Notes: generated by a model not told the origin, from the letters alone. DNA of 64,000 bases from Paenibacillus sambharensis (GCF_003233845.1 NZ_QKRB01000042.1:124001-188000); one strand, 5' to 3'. Positions 48,480 through 57,338 are shown, counted from the first letter of the stretch. Numbers and translations are program-made.

Positions 48480-49484
48480 TTAGTGAACCGTTTCATTCTC
48501 AAAAATGATCTCGTCGACCCGCTCATTCCTGTACATAAGGGAAAGATTAAGACCGTCGTAATCCTTTTCCTTATCCAGCTCGCGCATCAGCAGGGAGGCG
48601 ATCAATTCGGCATCCTCAATTGTCCGGCTATCCTGGAAATCAATATAACCGGTAAGCATTCGGCGTTCGATATCAACCGTTGCTGTACCAATTGGCAGGC
48701 CGCCTGCGCTTTGTCTGTAAATTTCATAAGTGAGGATGTCGCCATCATCGCGGGCAAGGATAACGCTATAATCTTCCTCGGCATCGTCACCGATCATTTC
48801 CACAGGTGTCTCAAGAAGCTCCTCATGGGTCAGTTCGAAGATATCGATAAGTTGATCTTCGAAGTAATGCTCGAAGGAGAAGGAATCAACGGCATTATCA
48901 TCAAAGTCGGAGATGAGCAGCTCGGTGATCAGTTCAATCTCTTCATCATCCGGCTGATAAACCCAGCGAATCCGGCCGCTGACATCAAGACCAGGTCTAA
49001 TGAAGGCTTCGGCCGCCCAGTTTCCGTCAGTATCATAAACATGGTATTCCACTTCATGATTGTTCTCCCGCACTACGACCAGGTCATATTCCGCTTCAGC
49101 CTCTGTCCAGAGCTCATCCCCGGCTTCATCATCAACGACATCTATTACCTGAATTTGTTCTTCCTGCTCTTCCGCATCGAAGGCAAAATCGGTCTCCGGT
49201 GCGGTGGTGACAACCTTATCATAGCTGCTGTAGGTCACAATGACGTCACATTCTCGTGCACCTATGGCATGAATAAAGGATTGGATATACTGCTGCAGAT
49301 AGTCCATTAGGCTGTCCTTATCGGACTTCTTCAAAGATTCCTGCTCCAGCTGAATAGAACCTGCAACACGGTCGCCTTCACGGTACAACAGTGTCAGACT
49401 GCCCGCATAACGTCCGCCAATCATGATATCGCTCATTTCGCCGCCTGATGTCTTCATATCCGGTCTCAGCTCGATGCTCTGCAT
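48480..49484 (-). CDS. Acidic hypothetical protein
   Basis: 334 residues, strongly acidic with runs of Asp/Glu, no signal peptide or membrane helix. An internal repetition is suggested: the segments about 155-240 and 245-330 both have EY-x-VYD/EIYR...G-A-x-x-x-I strands followed by a helix ending in LL-x-x (ELLISDF, SLLMRELD). No family recognised. Good ribosome site (GGAGG) before the ATG. Probably a conserved Paenibacillus protein, but this is inference. Confidence 0.7.
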   Translation of the reverse strand: MQSIELRPDMKTSGGEMSDIMIGGRYAGSLTLLYREGDRVAGSIQLEQESLKKSDKDSLMDYLQQYIQSFIHAIGARECDVIVTYSSYDKVVTTAPETDFAFDAEEQEEQIQVIDVVDDEAGDELWTEAEAEYDLVVVRENNHEVEYHVYDTDGNWAAEAFIRPGLDVSGRIRWVYQPDDEEIELITELLISDFDDNAVDSFSFEHYFEDQLIDIFELTHEELLETPVEMIGDDAEEDYSVILARDDGDILTYEIYRQSAGGLPIGTATVDIERRMLTGYIDFQDSRTIEDAELIASLLMRELDKEKDYDGLNLSLMYRNERVDEIIFENETVH

Positions 49485-49608
49485 GACGATCGCCTCCTAA
49501 TGGTCTGTAGACACCAGCATTAGGTTGCCCCGACGGAAATCGTTTTATAGCCTCCTGCCCGGCTGGGAATACGAATCATTACATGCGGATGTAAAGACCA
49601 ATCAGTTC

Positions 49609-50442
49609 CTACTCTGCTTCGGCTCTTTGATTAAGCACCTCGTCCAGCACTATAACCAGGTGAGCCGGGCTCTGAGGCGGGATGCTCTTCGTCATGGCCG
49701 GACCATAGTAGGCACGAACCTTGGTGCCCGGCTTCAACTGATGCCAAGGAACAGCTTGGCCCGTACGGTCAACCAGCATTGTTTCTTTACCGGCATTAAG
49801 CACCAGACTTGGCTGAGCAGCGGCGCCGTTATGTGACAACAGAATCTGCCACCCGTTAGCCGCCTCGTTGCTGGCAGAAGAAACGACACTCTCCTGCACG
49901 AGCCGCTGTGCTCCGGTCTTAATGGCGGCGGCATGTGATTGTCCAGGGTAGCTCATCGCGATGACAGGCCCGTATTCAGCAGTAATCTGCATCCCTTCTT
50001 TCAGGCTGCTGAGGTCTGTCTGATTACCTTCGGAATCAGTGAGCAGGGTGTTCTTGTCAGCGGTAAGGATCATCCAGTTATTCTGACCGTGGCCCATTAC
50101 CTCGATCCGTACCGACGAGTCTTCACTCTCAGCCTTTACGATTATGCCATTCATCTGCAGCATGTCTTCTGCTTCATTCTTCTGTTTGTTCAACTCAATC
50201 TCACTCCCGTTCCAGCGGACTTTATAACCCATTGTAGAAGCTGTTTCCCTGACAGGCAGATAAGCTTTGCCATCTATTAATACGGGATGGAGGGAAGTAT
50301 CGGCTCCGTCGATCGTGACGAGGACATCCCCGCGCAGCAGTCCGTTGACTCGCTTAGTCAAGTCTTGGGCGCTTAAAGCCGGGGTAGCAGACAGGACACT
50401 TGCAGCTGTGATTGCGAACAGCCATTTGTTCTTGTTTAACAT
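49609..50442 (-). CDS. Exported protein with copper amine oxidase N-like (stalk) domain
   Basis: 277 residues. Signal peptide about 1-25 (ATPALSAQ). Then a stalk domain about 40-85 with HPVLIDGKAYLPVRETASTM, the usual CuAO_N1 motif of wall-associated Bacillota proteins. The rest (about 95-277) looks like two repeats of a beta-rich unit containing KNTLLTDSEGN and KETMLVDRTGQ, each followed by LKxGxxxxAYYGP-like strands. Function unknown. ATG at 50442 follows GGGAG; the reading frame is open upstream but without a better start. Confidence 0.75.
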   Translation of the reverse strand: MLNKNKWLFAITAASVLSATPALSAQDLTKRVNGLLRGDVLVTIDGADTSLHPVLIDGKAYLPVRETASTMGYKVRWNGSEIELNKQKNEAEDMLQMNGIIVKAESEDSSVRIEVMGHGQNNWMILTADKNTLLTDSEGNQTDLSSLKEGMQITAEYGPVIAMSYPGQSHAAAIKTGAQRLVQESVVSSASNEAANGWQILLSHNGAAAQPSLVLNAGKETMLVDRTGQAVPWHQLKPGTKVRAYYGPAMTKSIPPQSPAHLVIVLDEVLNQRAEAE

Positions 50443-50674
50443 GTATATCATCTCCCAACGATTGTAGTTGGCTTCATAGACGGGGTGGGATGGGAAAAGG
50501 TTGCGGTGAAACCTTCCGGTCAGAGGCTGTGCTCTCTCATAACAGCATGGCTGGCATGGAACCAAGCGGGGGTTATGCTCGTCTATAAGACGTAGCCTTT
50601 TGATGAATAGACTTGACGGACAACGATCATATATTGGATTATGGAGAAATTAAGCGGAGAAGCGAGGGGATTGG

Positions 50675-51214
50675 ATGCTGAGCTGTAAAATAAATGATCT
50701 TCTGGAGCTTAGGCTGCTGGAGAACAGACATGCTGAAGAGATGTTCCTGTTAGTGGATTCCAACAGGGGCCGTTTAAGAGAGTGGCTGCCTTGGCTGGAT
50801 AATACGGTATCTGTGGAACAGTGCAGGGAATTCATCCGCATGTCTCTGAAGGCCTTTGCCGAGAACAATGGCTTGTATCTGGGAATATTCCATCAAGGAA
50901 GGCTGGCGGGCTGCGTTTCGCTTAATAACATAGACTGGTCCAACCGTAAGACGACGATCGGCTACTGGCTGAGTGAGGACTTTGAGGGCAGAGGAACCAT
51001 GACAGCTGCCTGCCGGACATTAATCGATTATATATTCCACGAGCTGCTGCTGAACCGGGTTGAAATCCGGGCAGCCGTTCAGAATACGAAGAGCAGAGCA
51101 ATACCCGAGCGGCTTGGATTTGTTCAGGAAGGCATTGTCAGACAGGCGGAGTGGCTGTACGATCACTATGTCGATCATGTGGTTTACGGAATGCTGAAGG
51201 AAGAGTGGGCATAG
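50675..51214 (+). CDS. GNAT acetyltransferase of the RimL/RimJ type
   Basis: 179 residues. DLLELRLLENRHAEEMFLLV at the start, IGYWLSEDFEGRGTMTAACR (acetyl-CoA loop, about 90-109) and NRVEIRAAVQNTKSRAIPERLGF (about 128-150) define the ribosomal-protein serine/alanine acetyltransferase-like group. The target could be a protein N-terminus or an antibiotic; unknown. Start after GAGGGGA. Confidence 0.87.
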   Translation: MLSCKINDLLELRLLENRHAEEMFLLVDSNRGRLREWLPWLDNTVSVEQCREFIRMSLKAFAENNGLYLGIFHQGRLAGCVSLNNIDWSNRKTTIGYWLSEDFEGRGTMTAACRTLIDYIFHELLLNRVEIRAAVQNTKSRAIPERLGFVQEGIVRQAEWLYDHYVDHVVYGMLKEEWA

Positions 51215-51286
51215 GGTGGCGCATATTCAGCTGGCTGAAGCGGTCAGCACGCTCCCATACGCCATATATACATAGATAAAGGCAGG

Positions 51287-51823
51287 ATGCAGATGAAAGT
51301 ATTTCGGTATGATGAACGAGTCGGCAAGCCAATCGAGCATTATGGCAGCCGGGAGATGCGGATCACGCCAATTATGAAGATGCTCGACAAACAGGTCAGC
51401 GTGAAGGGGCAGGGCTTATACATGGATCTGAGGCCTCGCAAGAAACTGACTTATACACTGGTGACATGTATTATTTCTCTCTTCATATGTTCTTTTCAGC
51501 TAATTGTACAGGTAATGGTTGACGGGCCGCTTGTGTTAGTGGTTTTATTTTACGTGATTAGTCTATTCCTGTGTGTGACACTAACCCTGACTGCGGCGGA
51601 CCTGTTTCTTAAGGAGTATAGAGCGGTGAAGGCCAGGGTTAAGGAAATAGACGGAAGCTATGTGACGTTCCTCCTGGCAAGCGGGAAGGAGTACAGCCTC
51701 AATATCAAGCAGCCGGAGTATCTTGAGCAGCTTCATGTTGATCAGATCGTGGCAGTAAGGCTGACCAGAATGATGAAAATCCCTTCGTTCATTGAGGAAT
51801 GGAAGGAACCGGGGGTGCGCTAG
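51287..51823 (+). CDS. Unknown protein with two central transmembrane helices
   Basis: 178 residues. Hydrophilic N-terminus (about 1-55), two adjacent hydrophobic helices (about 56-78 and 82-108), then a cytoplasmic beta-rich part of about 65 residues. No family recognised. It is directly followed by the ACT gene, whose start touches its stop, so the two are probably translated together. ATG at 51293 is an alternative start. Confidence 0.65.
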   Translation: MQMKVFRYDERVGKPIEHYGSREMRITPIMKMLDKQVSVKGQGLYMDLRPRKKLTYTLVTCIISLFICSFQLIVQVMVDGPLVLVVLFYVISLFLCVTLTLTAADLFLKEYRAVKARVKEIDGSYVTFLLASGKEYSLNIKQPEYLEQLHVDQIVAVRLTRMMKIPSFIEEWKEPGVR

Positions 51824-52213
51824 TTGAAGCTGTCAATATTAAATCATAACTACACCATTATCAGGTTTGACCCCAGCTCCGCTATTCCAGGCTGGGTGAA
51901 GCCCCGGCAGGGAGAACTGCTGTCCATTACGTATACCTCCGACGAGCTGTCAATTGTATGCGTAGAGGAGCTTCTGCCGGCAAGCTGCCCGGAACCGGTT
52001 GAGAGGGACTGGAAAGCTATTAAAGTTGAAGGACCGCTCGATTTTAGTCTAACAGGAATCCTGTACAGGCTTGCCAAGCCGCTAGCTGAGCAGAAGATCA
52101 GCATCTTTGCCGTATCGACCTTTGACACCGATTACCTGCTCGTAAAAGCTGACCAGCTAGCGGAGGCAACTGAGGCACTTACCAGGGAAGGGCACATAAT
52201 TGTACAATCATAA
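51824..52213 (+). CDS. ACT-domain protein (CASTOR/ACT type)
   Basis: 129 residues. The C-terminal half (DFSLTGILYRLAKPLAEQKISIFAVSTFDTDYLLVKAD) has the beta-alpha-beta pattern of the ACT_7/CASTOR family of small amino acid-sensing proteins; the N-terminal half is a second, diverged ACT-like unit. Probably a ligand-binding regulator; ligand unknown. It starts with TTG right after the stop of the previous gene. Confidence 0.8.
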   Translation: MKLSILNHNYTIIRFDPSSAIPGWVKPRQGELLSITYTSDELSIVCVEELLPASCPEPVERDWKAIKVEGPLDFSLTGILYRLAKPLAEQKISIFAVSTFDTDYLLVKADQLAEATEALTREGHIIVQS

Positions 52214-52304
52214 CTCATGTCCGTCATTCGGCGTTGTTCCCATTCGTTGGTTCCAAGGGCTATGGGTACACACATGACAAACAACAGAGAGGAAGGTGTT
52301 TCAG

Positions 52305-52673
52305 ATGACAGGCAGTCGAGCCGGCGGGCAGCTAGAAGCTTTGGAAGAATTGAAGGAGGCAGAGCTGCTTGAGTCTGATATTCCTTATATTGGGCGTTAT
52401 CGCAAGCAAGCCGTGCTGTTTATCAGCGAGCTGTGCGGCACCTGCCGTGTAGCGGAAAAAATGGTGCAGGTCGCCGTGGCAAGCGGCCTACAGCTGCCAG
52501 TGAGGAAAATTGGAATTGCCTTTGCCCCTGTCCTGCGTGAGCGCTGGCAAATCGCCAGTGTCCCGTGTCTGGTCATGCTGGAAAACAGCAGGCCGGCGGA
52601 CAGGCTTTACGCCATGGGCTCAGTCGATCATATTTATATGACCTTGAAACGGTTTGAGCAGGAAGGCAGCTGA
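52305..52673 (+). CDS. Thioredoxin-like protein
   Basis: 122 residues, cytoplasmic thioredoxin fold. The CGTC redox pair (about residues 44-47) and the cis-proline segment ASVPCLV (about 85) are present. The WCxxC tryptophan is replaced by Leu (SELCGTC), so the redox partner may differ from that of standard thioredoxin. An extra N-terminal segment of 20 residues precedes the fold. ATG at 52305 follows AGGAAGG; GTG at 52296 overlaps it. Confidence 0.8.
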   Translation: MTGSRAGGQLEALEELKEAELLESDIPYIGRYRKQAVLFISELCGTCRVAEKMVQVAVASGLQLPVRKIGIAFAPVLRERWQIASVPCLVMLENSRPADRLYAMGSVDHIYMTLKRFEQEGS

Positions 52674-52678
52674 GAATA

Positions 52679-52765
52679 TTAGTGACGTCAGGCGGTATAG
52701 TGGCGCAAGAAGCGGTATAGTTCGGGCTGTCTGCCTGTCCTATACCGCTTCTTGCGCTGCACTAA
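52679..52765. repeat. Long perfect palindrome between convergent genes
   Basis: GCGCAAGAAGCGGTATAG (52703-52720) and its exact reverse complement (52740-52757) form an 18-bp stem with a loop of 19 nt. Outside it TTAGTG (52679-52684) pairs with CACTAA (52760-52765). GCGGTATAGT also occurs as a direct repeat at 52692. No U run follows on either strand. It could stop transcription from both convergent genes or be a small palindromic repeat element. Confidence 0.75.
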
Positions 52766-52777
52766 TTCCTAATAAGC

Positions 52778-54112
52778 TCAAGGCTGCTTGTCAGCGTGCT
52801 CCTTCGGCAAGCGGAGGGAGCCGAGACTGGCATTCTGGTCGGGGATGAAGAATCTGGATTTGGCCGTGCCGATTCGCTGCGCGGTATAGATGCCGGTGTG
52901 GCCGGAGAACAGGTAGCTGATGATGCATGCGATGAACAGATAGACCGCGCCCTCGGAGCCGAACAGCTCGATCCCCATAATAAAGCACGCAATCGGTGTG
53001 TTAGCCGCGCCGCAGAATACAGCTACGAATCCAAGCGCCGCAAGAAAAGGCACCGGAACGGCGAGGATGTCAGCCAGTGCGCTGCCAAGCGTGGAGCCGA
53101 TGACGAACAGCGGTGTGACTTCGCCCCCTTGGAAGCCCGCTCCAAGCGTAACGGATGTAAATAAGGTCTTCAGCAGGAAAACAAGAGGGGACATGGATTC
53201 CTCGAAGGATTGCTGAATCAGCGGAATACCAAGTCCGAGATAATCCCTGCTCCCGGTCAGGTAGACAAGCGAGATGACGATTAGCCCGCCTGCGAAGCTC
53301 TTGATAACCGGGTTCTTGAACCACTTGGCATACAGTTTCTTAAGAGCGTGGGTAAGCTGGCTGAACAGCAGTCCGGCCAATCCGAACAGAATGGAAGCGA
53401 TGACTACCTTGCCTATGAGCAGCGGGCTCATGGGTGGAATTTCTCCGATTGTATAATGAATATGGTATATCCCCCAGGAGGAGGTAACCAGATGGCCCAC
53501 GAAGCTGGCGGCAAAGCAGGGAAGGACAGCCTCATAGCTGACAAGGCCGAATGCAAGCACCTCTAAGGCAAAGAGCGTTCCGGCCAGCGGTGTTCCGAAG
53601 ATGGAGCCGAATCCGCCGCTGATGCCGCACATCAGGATGATTTTCCGGTCGAGCGGAGTCAGCTTCAGCAGCCGTCCGAACCAGTCGGCCAAGCTGCCGC
53701 CCATCTGGACTGCGGTGCCCTCGCGTCCGGCGGATCCGCCGAACAGATGGGTGGTAAGCGTACCGAGCAGTACCAGAGGCGCCATGCGCAAGGGAATGGT
53801 TCCGCTGGTGCCATGAATCTGACTAAGGATAAGATTATTGCCTTGTGCTGAATCCTTCCCGTATTGCATATAGAGGTAGCTGATTACTGCTCCTCCAAGC
53901 GGAAGCAGCCATAACAGCCACGGATTGGCCGTTCGTGTGCTCGTAACCAGATCCAGGCTGGACAGGAACAGCGCTGACGCTGAGCCGGTCAGGATTCCGA
54001 CCATACCCCCGATCAGGCTCCACTTCAGCAAAGCCCCAAACAGCGCAATATGTATTCGCTTCTCAGCTGCCTGCTGCAGCTTCATCTTCCCTGCCTTCAA
54101 GTAATTCCCCAT
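52778..54112 (-). CDS. CLC-F type fluoride/proton antiporter
   Basis: 444-residue CLC membrane protein. The usual selectivity loop GSGIP is replaced by QGNNLI (about 90), and the second loop reads GREGTAVQMGG (about 128) in place of GREGP; both changes mark the fluoride-exporting CLC-F branch. The last motif is GGEVTPL (about 327). It should expel fluoride in exchange for protons. A fluoride riboswitch with its own promoter precedes it, which strongly supports the function. Start after AAGGGAGAG. Confidence 0.88.
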   Translation of the reverse strand: MGNYLKAGKMKLQQAAEKRIHIALFGALLKWSLIGGMVGILTGSASALFLSSLDLVTSTRTANPWLLWLLPLGGAVISYLYMQYGKDSAQGNNLILSQIHGTSGTIPLRMAPLVLLGTLTTHLFGGSAGREGTAVQMGGSLADWFGRLLKLTPLDRKIILMCGISGGFGSIFGTPLAGTLFALEVLAFGLVSYEAVLPCFAASFVGHLVTSSWGIYHIHYTIGEIPPMSPLLIGKVVIASILFGLAGLLFSQLTHALKKLYAKWFKNPVIKSFAGGLIVISLVYLTGSRDYLGLGIPLIQQSFEESMSPLVFLLKTLFTSVTLGAGFQGGEVTPLFVIGSTLGSALADILAVPVPFLAALGFVAVFCGAANTPIACFIMGIELFGSEGAVYLFIACIISYLFSGHTGIYTAQRIGTAKSRFFIPDQNASLGSLRLPKEHADKQP

Positions 54113-54149
54113 ACACTATCTCTCCCTTTATGACAACAACCGAACGCTT

Positions 54150-54245
54150 CATAATAAATAGACTCCTACCTGCTCAGCACCGGGCTGGCTGGTAGGAGTC
54201 ATTAGCACGAAGGCGGATAAAGGCGAACTCCCTCGCCCAATCAGT
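54150..54245 (-). promoter_or_regulatory. Fluoride riboswitch (crcB motif) with terminator
   Basis: Read on the minus strand: GGGCGAGGGAGTTCGCC forms the first stem and pseudoknot part, then CCGCC and the hallmark GCTAATGACTCCTACC. GACTCCTACC (54191-54200) then pairs with GGTAGGAGTC (54161-54170), followed by TATTTATTAT: a terminator that shares the CUCCUAC of the aptamer. Fluoride binding should keep those bases in the aptamer and allow read-through to the antiporter gene. Confidence 0.9.
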
Positions 54246-54253
54246 TATTTTTC

Positions 54254-54282
54254 ATCATATCGGATAGAACAAGGAGCGTCAA
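54254..54282 (-). promoter_or_regulatory. Promoter of the fluoride riboswitch-antiporter unit
   Basis: On the minus strand TTGACG (54282-54277), 17 bases, TATGAT (54259-54254). Predicted start near 54247, exactly at the beginning of the aptamer. Confidence 0.75.
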
Positions 54283-54305
54283 CGGCTGTCACAAGGATGT
54301 ACAAT

Positions 54306-54899
54306 TTAGTCGGCGACAGGGTTAGAGTGCTGGGAATGATTATGGGTGAGCAGAAGGGTAATGAAACCTACGCCAGTAATCGTAATCAGGGATAACAGGA
54401 ATTGTTTTTCGGTCATAATGAAGTAGCCCGCACCGATAATCAGCACATCGAGGAAGAATATGACAATGCCAACGTTGATGCGGACAAAGCGGCTTACCAG
54501 GTGGGCGATCAGGTCGATGCCGTCCGTCGTGATGCTGTGTCTGAGCATAACGCCGACTCCCGTGCCGATCATTATACCGCCGATGATTGCACTGGCAAGC
54601 GGATGCAGGGGGAGCTTGTAAGGAATCAGATGTACAGCATCGATGAGCAGGGCGGTGATCAAGGCGCTGATAATGTTATACATGACCAGCCGTCTGCGGT
54701 ACCACCATGCGACTGCATAGATCGGAATGCTGATAACGAGCATGGCCAATCCCGCGTTCACATGCAGCAGATACTTCAGCAGCAGTCCAACGCCTATCAA
54801 GCCGCCTTCAGTGATGTGGTAGGGCAGAATAAACAGATTGATAGCTAGGGCAATCAGCAGTCCTCCGAGGGTCATAATCCACAGCTTTTGAACAATCAT
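54306..54899 (-). CDS. YitT-family membrane protein (short form)
   Basis: 197 residues with about five helices. ITEGGLIGVGLLLKYLLHVN near residue 30 and GVMLRHSITTDGIDLIAHLV near 118 are YitT motifs. It lacks the DUF2179 domain that many YitT proteins carry at the C-terminus. Role unknown; perhaps a transporter. It is a separate unit from the antiporter gene downstream, which has its own promoter. Confidence 0.85.
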   Translation of the reverse strand: MIVQKLWIMTLGGLLIALAINLFILPYHITEGGLIGVGLLLKYLLHVNAGLAMLVISIPIYAVAWWYRRRLVMYNIISALITALLIDAVHLIPYKLPLHPLASAIIGGIMIGTGVGVMLRHSITTDGIDLIAHLVSRFVRINVGIVIFFLDVLIIGAGYFIMTEKQFLLSLITITGVGFITLLLTHNHSQHSNPVAD

Positions 54900-55003
54900 C
54901 CGTATCCTCCAAGTATCTTGTCTCCATGCATTCTATGCTTGTACGGCAGGAATTATGGCATTTGGTTTGTTCAATGTATTGAAGCGGGGCTGATCACGAA
55001 ATT

Positions 55004-55032
55004 TTGCTTTCGCGTCTGTTTTCCCATAAAAT
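55004..55032 (+). promoter_or_regulatory. Promoter of the M29 peptidase gene
   Basis: TTGCTT (55004-55009), 17 bases, TAAAAT (55027-55032), 54 bases before the start codon. Confidence 0.5.
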
Positions 55033-55086
55033 GATGAGATAATAACAAAAATAAAGATGTATACGCAGATGGAGGAGTTGTAAGAC

Positions 55087-56319
55087 ATGACTGACTTTCA
55101 AACCAAACTTGCCCGTTACGCTGAACTGATCGTGAAGACGGGAATCAATATTCAGCCAGGCCAGACGCTTGTTATCAATGCTGCGCTGGATTCTGCCGAG
55201 CTGGTTCGGCTGGCGGTTAAGAAGGCCTATGAAGCAGGGGCTTATCTGGTAAAGGTAAACTGGTCGGATGATGTGGTATCCCGCCTTCGCTACGATATGG
55301 CCGCTGATGAGTCCTTCCTGGATGAGCCCAAGTGGTATGCGGGCGAAATGCTTGAACTGGTGGAAAATAATGCCGCCGTTCTTCACATCGTATCGGCTGA
55401 TCCCGATCTGCTTGCCGGCGTGCCGCAGGAGCGGATCATGAATTATCAGAAGACATACGGCCAGGCCATGGCGAAGTACCGTCAATATGTTCAATCCGAT
55501 AAATTCAGCTGGTCCATAGCGGCTGCGCCTTCGGCTGCGTGGGCGGCCAAGGTGTTCCCGGATGTGCCGGAGCAGGATCGCATCAGCCGGATGTGGGAAG
55601 CGATATTCAAGGCTGTGCGTGTGGATCAAGAGGACCCGGTTGCAGCCTGGCAAGAGCATATCCGCAGTCTGAATGCGAAGTCCGATTATTTGAATACGAA
55701 GAAGTACAGCAAATTACATTACATAGCGCCTGGAACAGACCTTACCATTGAGCTTCCAGAAGGCCATATCTGGGTAGCAGCGGACAGTGTTAGTGAGAAG
55801 GGAACAGCGTTCGTGGCCAATATGCCGACAGAAGAAGTGTTTACAGCGCCTTCTGCTGGCGGTGTGAACGGCAGGGTAACCTCCACGAAGCCGCTCAGCT
55901 ATGGTGGAACGCTGATTGACAAGTTTACGCTGACATTCAAGGACGGCCGTGTGATTGAAGCTGCGGCTGAGCAGGGGGAGGAGACGTTGAAGGGACTGCT
56001 GGCAATGGACGAGGGCTCGGCCCGCCTTGGCGAAATTGCGCTTGTGCCGCACCGTTCTCCGATCTCCGAATCGAATATTCTATACTACAATACATTGTTT
56101 GATGAGAACGCCTCGAACCATCTGGCACTCGGCAGCGCGTACGCTTTCTGCCTGGAAGGCGGCAAAGGTCTGTCTCAGGAGCAGCTGCGCGAGCGTGGTT
56201 TGAATACGAGCATCACACACGTTGATTTCATGATTGGATCCGGTGAGATGGATATCTATGGCATAACAGCTGACGGCAGGGAAGAGGCGGTCTTCCTTAA
56301 GGGAGAATGGGCATTCTAG
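55087..56319 (+). CDS. ampS: M29-family aminopeptidase (AmpS-like)
   Basis: 410 residues, cytoplasmic metallo-aminopeptidase. The N-terminal KLARYAELIVKTGINIQPGQ and the metal-site region with FVANMPTEEVFTAPS (about 250), LGEIALVPHRSPIS (about 320), ENASNHLALGSAY (about 343) and THVDFMIGS (about 380) are diagnostic. It trims peptides in the cell. GGAGG before the ATG. It ends 17 bases before the next gene, so the two are probably one operon. Confidence 0.92.
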   Translation: MTDFQTKLARYAELIVKTGINIQPGQTLVINAALDSAELVRLAVKKAYEAGAYLVKVNWSDDVVSRLRYDMAADESFLDEPKWYAGEMLELVENNAAVLHIVSADPDLLAGVPQERIMNYQKTYGQAMAKYRQYVQSDKFSWSIAAAPSAAWAAKVFPDVPEQDRISRMWEAIFKAVRVDQEDPVAAWQEHIRSLNAKSDYLNTKKYSKLHYIAPGTDLTIELPEGHIWVAADSVSEKGTAFVANMPTEEVFTAPSAGGVNGRVTSTKPLSYGGTLIDKFTLTFKDGRVIEAAAEQGEETLKGLLAMDEGSARLGEIALVPHRSPISESNILYYNTLFDENASNHLALGSAYAFCLEGGKGLSQEQLRERGLNTSITHVDFMIGSGEMDIYGITADGREEAVFLKGEWAF

Positions 56320-56336
56320 TAAGGAGATCATTTCAT

Positions 56337-57338
56337 ATGAAGGAGCGCTTGCACATGGAGCTTAAACCTCTGAAGGGCCAGCATCATGTCTCAGCCATCA
56401 CGGCTTCCGCGGAGAAAAATTATACCTTCTACACGCAAACGCTTGGAATGAGACTTGTCAAGAAGACCGTGAATCAGGATGATACTTCGGTCTATCATCT
56501 CTTCTACGCTGATGAACGGGGCAACCCGGGGACGGATCTGACCTTCTTCGAAATACCGCGTGCCGGCCAGACCGTTCCCGGTACAGACAGCATTACAACC
56601 ACTTCGCTGCGAGTGAGGGATAATTCCTCGCTGGACTACTGGAAGCAGCGGTTAGAAGATCACGGTGTTGCGCATGATGATTTTTCGAATATTAACGGGC
56701 GGCGGACATTGGCTTTCCGGGATTTCGAAGGGCAGCGCTTAATGCTTGTATCGGATGAGCATAATGAGGGTGTTGCCGGGGGCCAGCCGTGGGAGAAGAG
56801 TCCCGTACCAACCCGCCATGGCATTCTCGGCCTCGGCCCCGTCTTCTTGACCGTATCCAGACCAGACCGTACAGCCCGGACACTGACTGATATTATGGGC
56901 TACCGTGAGCTTCCTTCATTTGAAGGGGAGGCCGGCCAGCCTCCAATCCGCGTTTTTACAACGGGGGAAGGCGGTACAGGAGCTGAGATCTATCTGGTTG
57001 AGCGGGCAGATTTATCGCGTGAGCGTCCGGGCAGGGGAAGTGTGCATCATGTTGCCTTCCGTGTCGAGAATGAAGAAGAACTGCGCAAATGGGTAGACCA
57101 CATTACAAGCAGCGGACTCTCTAACTCGGGCTTTGTCGAGCGGTATTACTTCCGGTCGTTATATTTCCGGGAGCCTAACGGTATTTTGTTTGAATTGGCA
57201 ACGGACGGTCCCGGGTTTGAGGGGGATGAGGATTTCGAGCATTTGGGAGAGGGCTTGGCTCTGCCTCCTTATTTTGAACCGCATCGGGAAGCGATAGAAG
57301 CGAATTTAAAGCCGCTGCATACCAGCCGGAGCTCGTAA
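56337..57338 (+). CDS. VOC ring-cleaving dioxygenase (MhqO-like)
   Basis: About 333 residues, two vicinal-oxygen-chelate domains. GQHHVSAIT (start), GSVHHVAFRVENEEE (about 235) and FREPNGILFELATD (about 280) give the His-His-Glu iron site. Relatives in Bacillus (MhqO, MhqA) cleave hydroquinone or catechol-type rings and protect against quinones. Two starts are possible: 56337, ten bases after AAGGAG, or 56355, nine bases after a second AAGGAG. Confidence 0.86.
   Translation: MKERLHMELKPLKGQHHVSAITASAEKNYTFYTQTLGMRLVKKTVNQDDTSVYHLFYADERGNPGTDLTFFEIPRAGQTVPGTDSITTTSLRVRDNSSLDYWKQRLEDHGVAHDDFSNINGRRTLAFRDFEGQRLMLVSDEHNEGVAGGQPWEKSPVPTRHGILGLGPVFLTVSRPDRTARTLTDIMGYRELPSFEGEAGQPPIRVFTTGEGGTGAEIYLVERADLSRERPGRGSVHHVAFRVENEEELRKWVDHITSSGLSNSGFVERYYFRSLYFREPNGILFELATDGPGFEGDEDFEHLGEGLALPPYFEPHREAIEANLKPLHTSRSS

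Noticed and set aside
48390-49310. 306-codon plus-strand frame opposite the acidic protein
   Set aside because: The minus strand has a good start, ribosome site and sensible composition; the plus frame is rich in Ile/Asn/His as expected from antisense of acidic codons.
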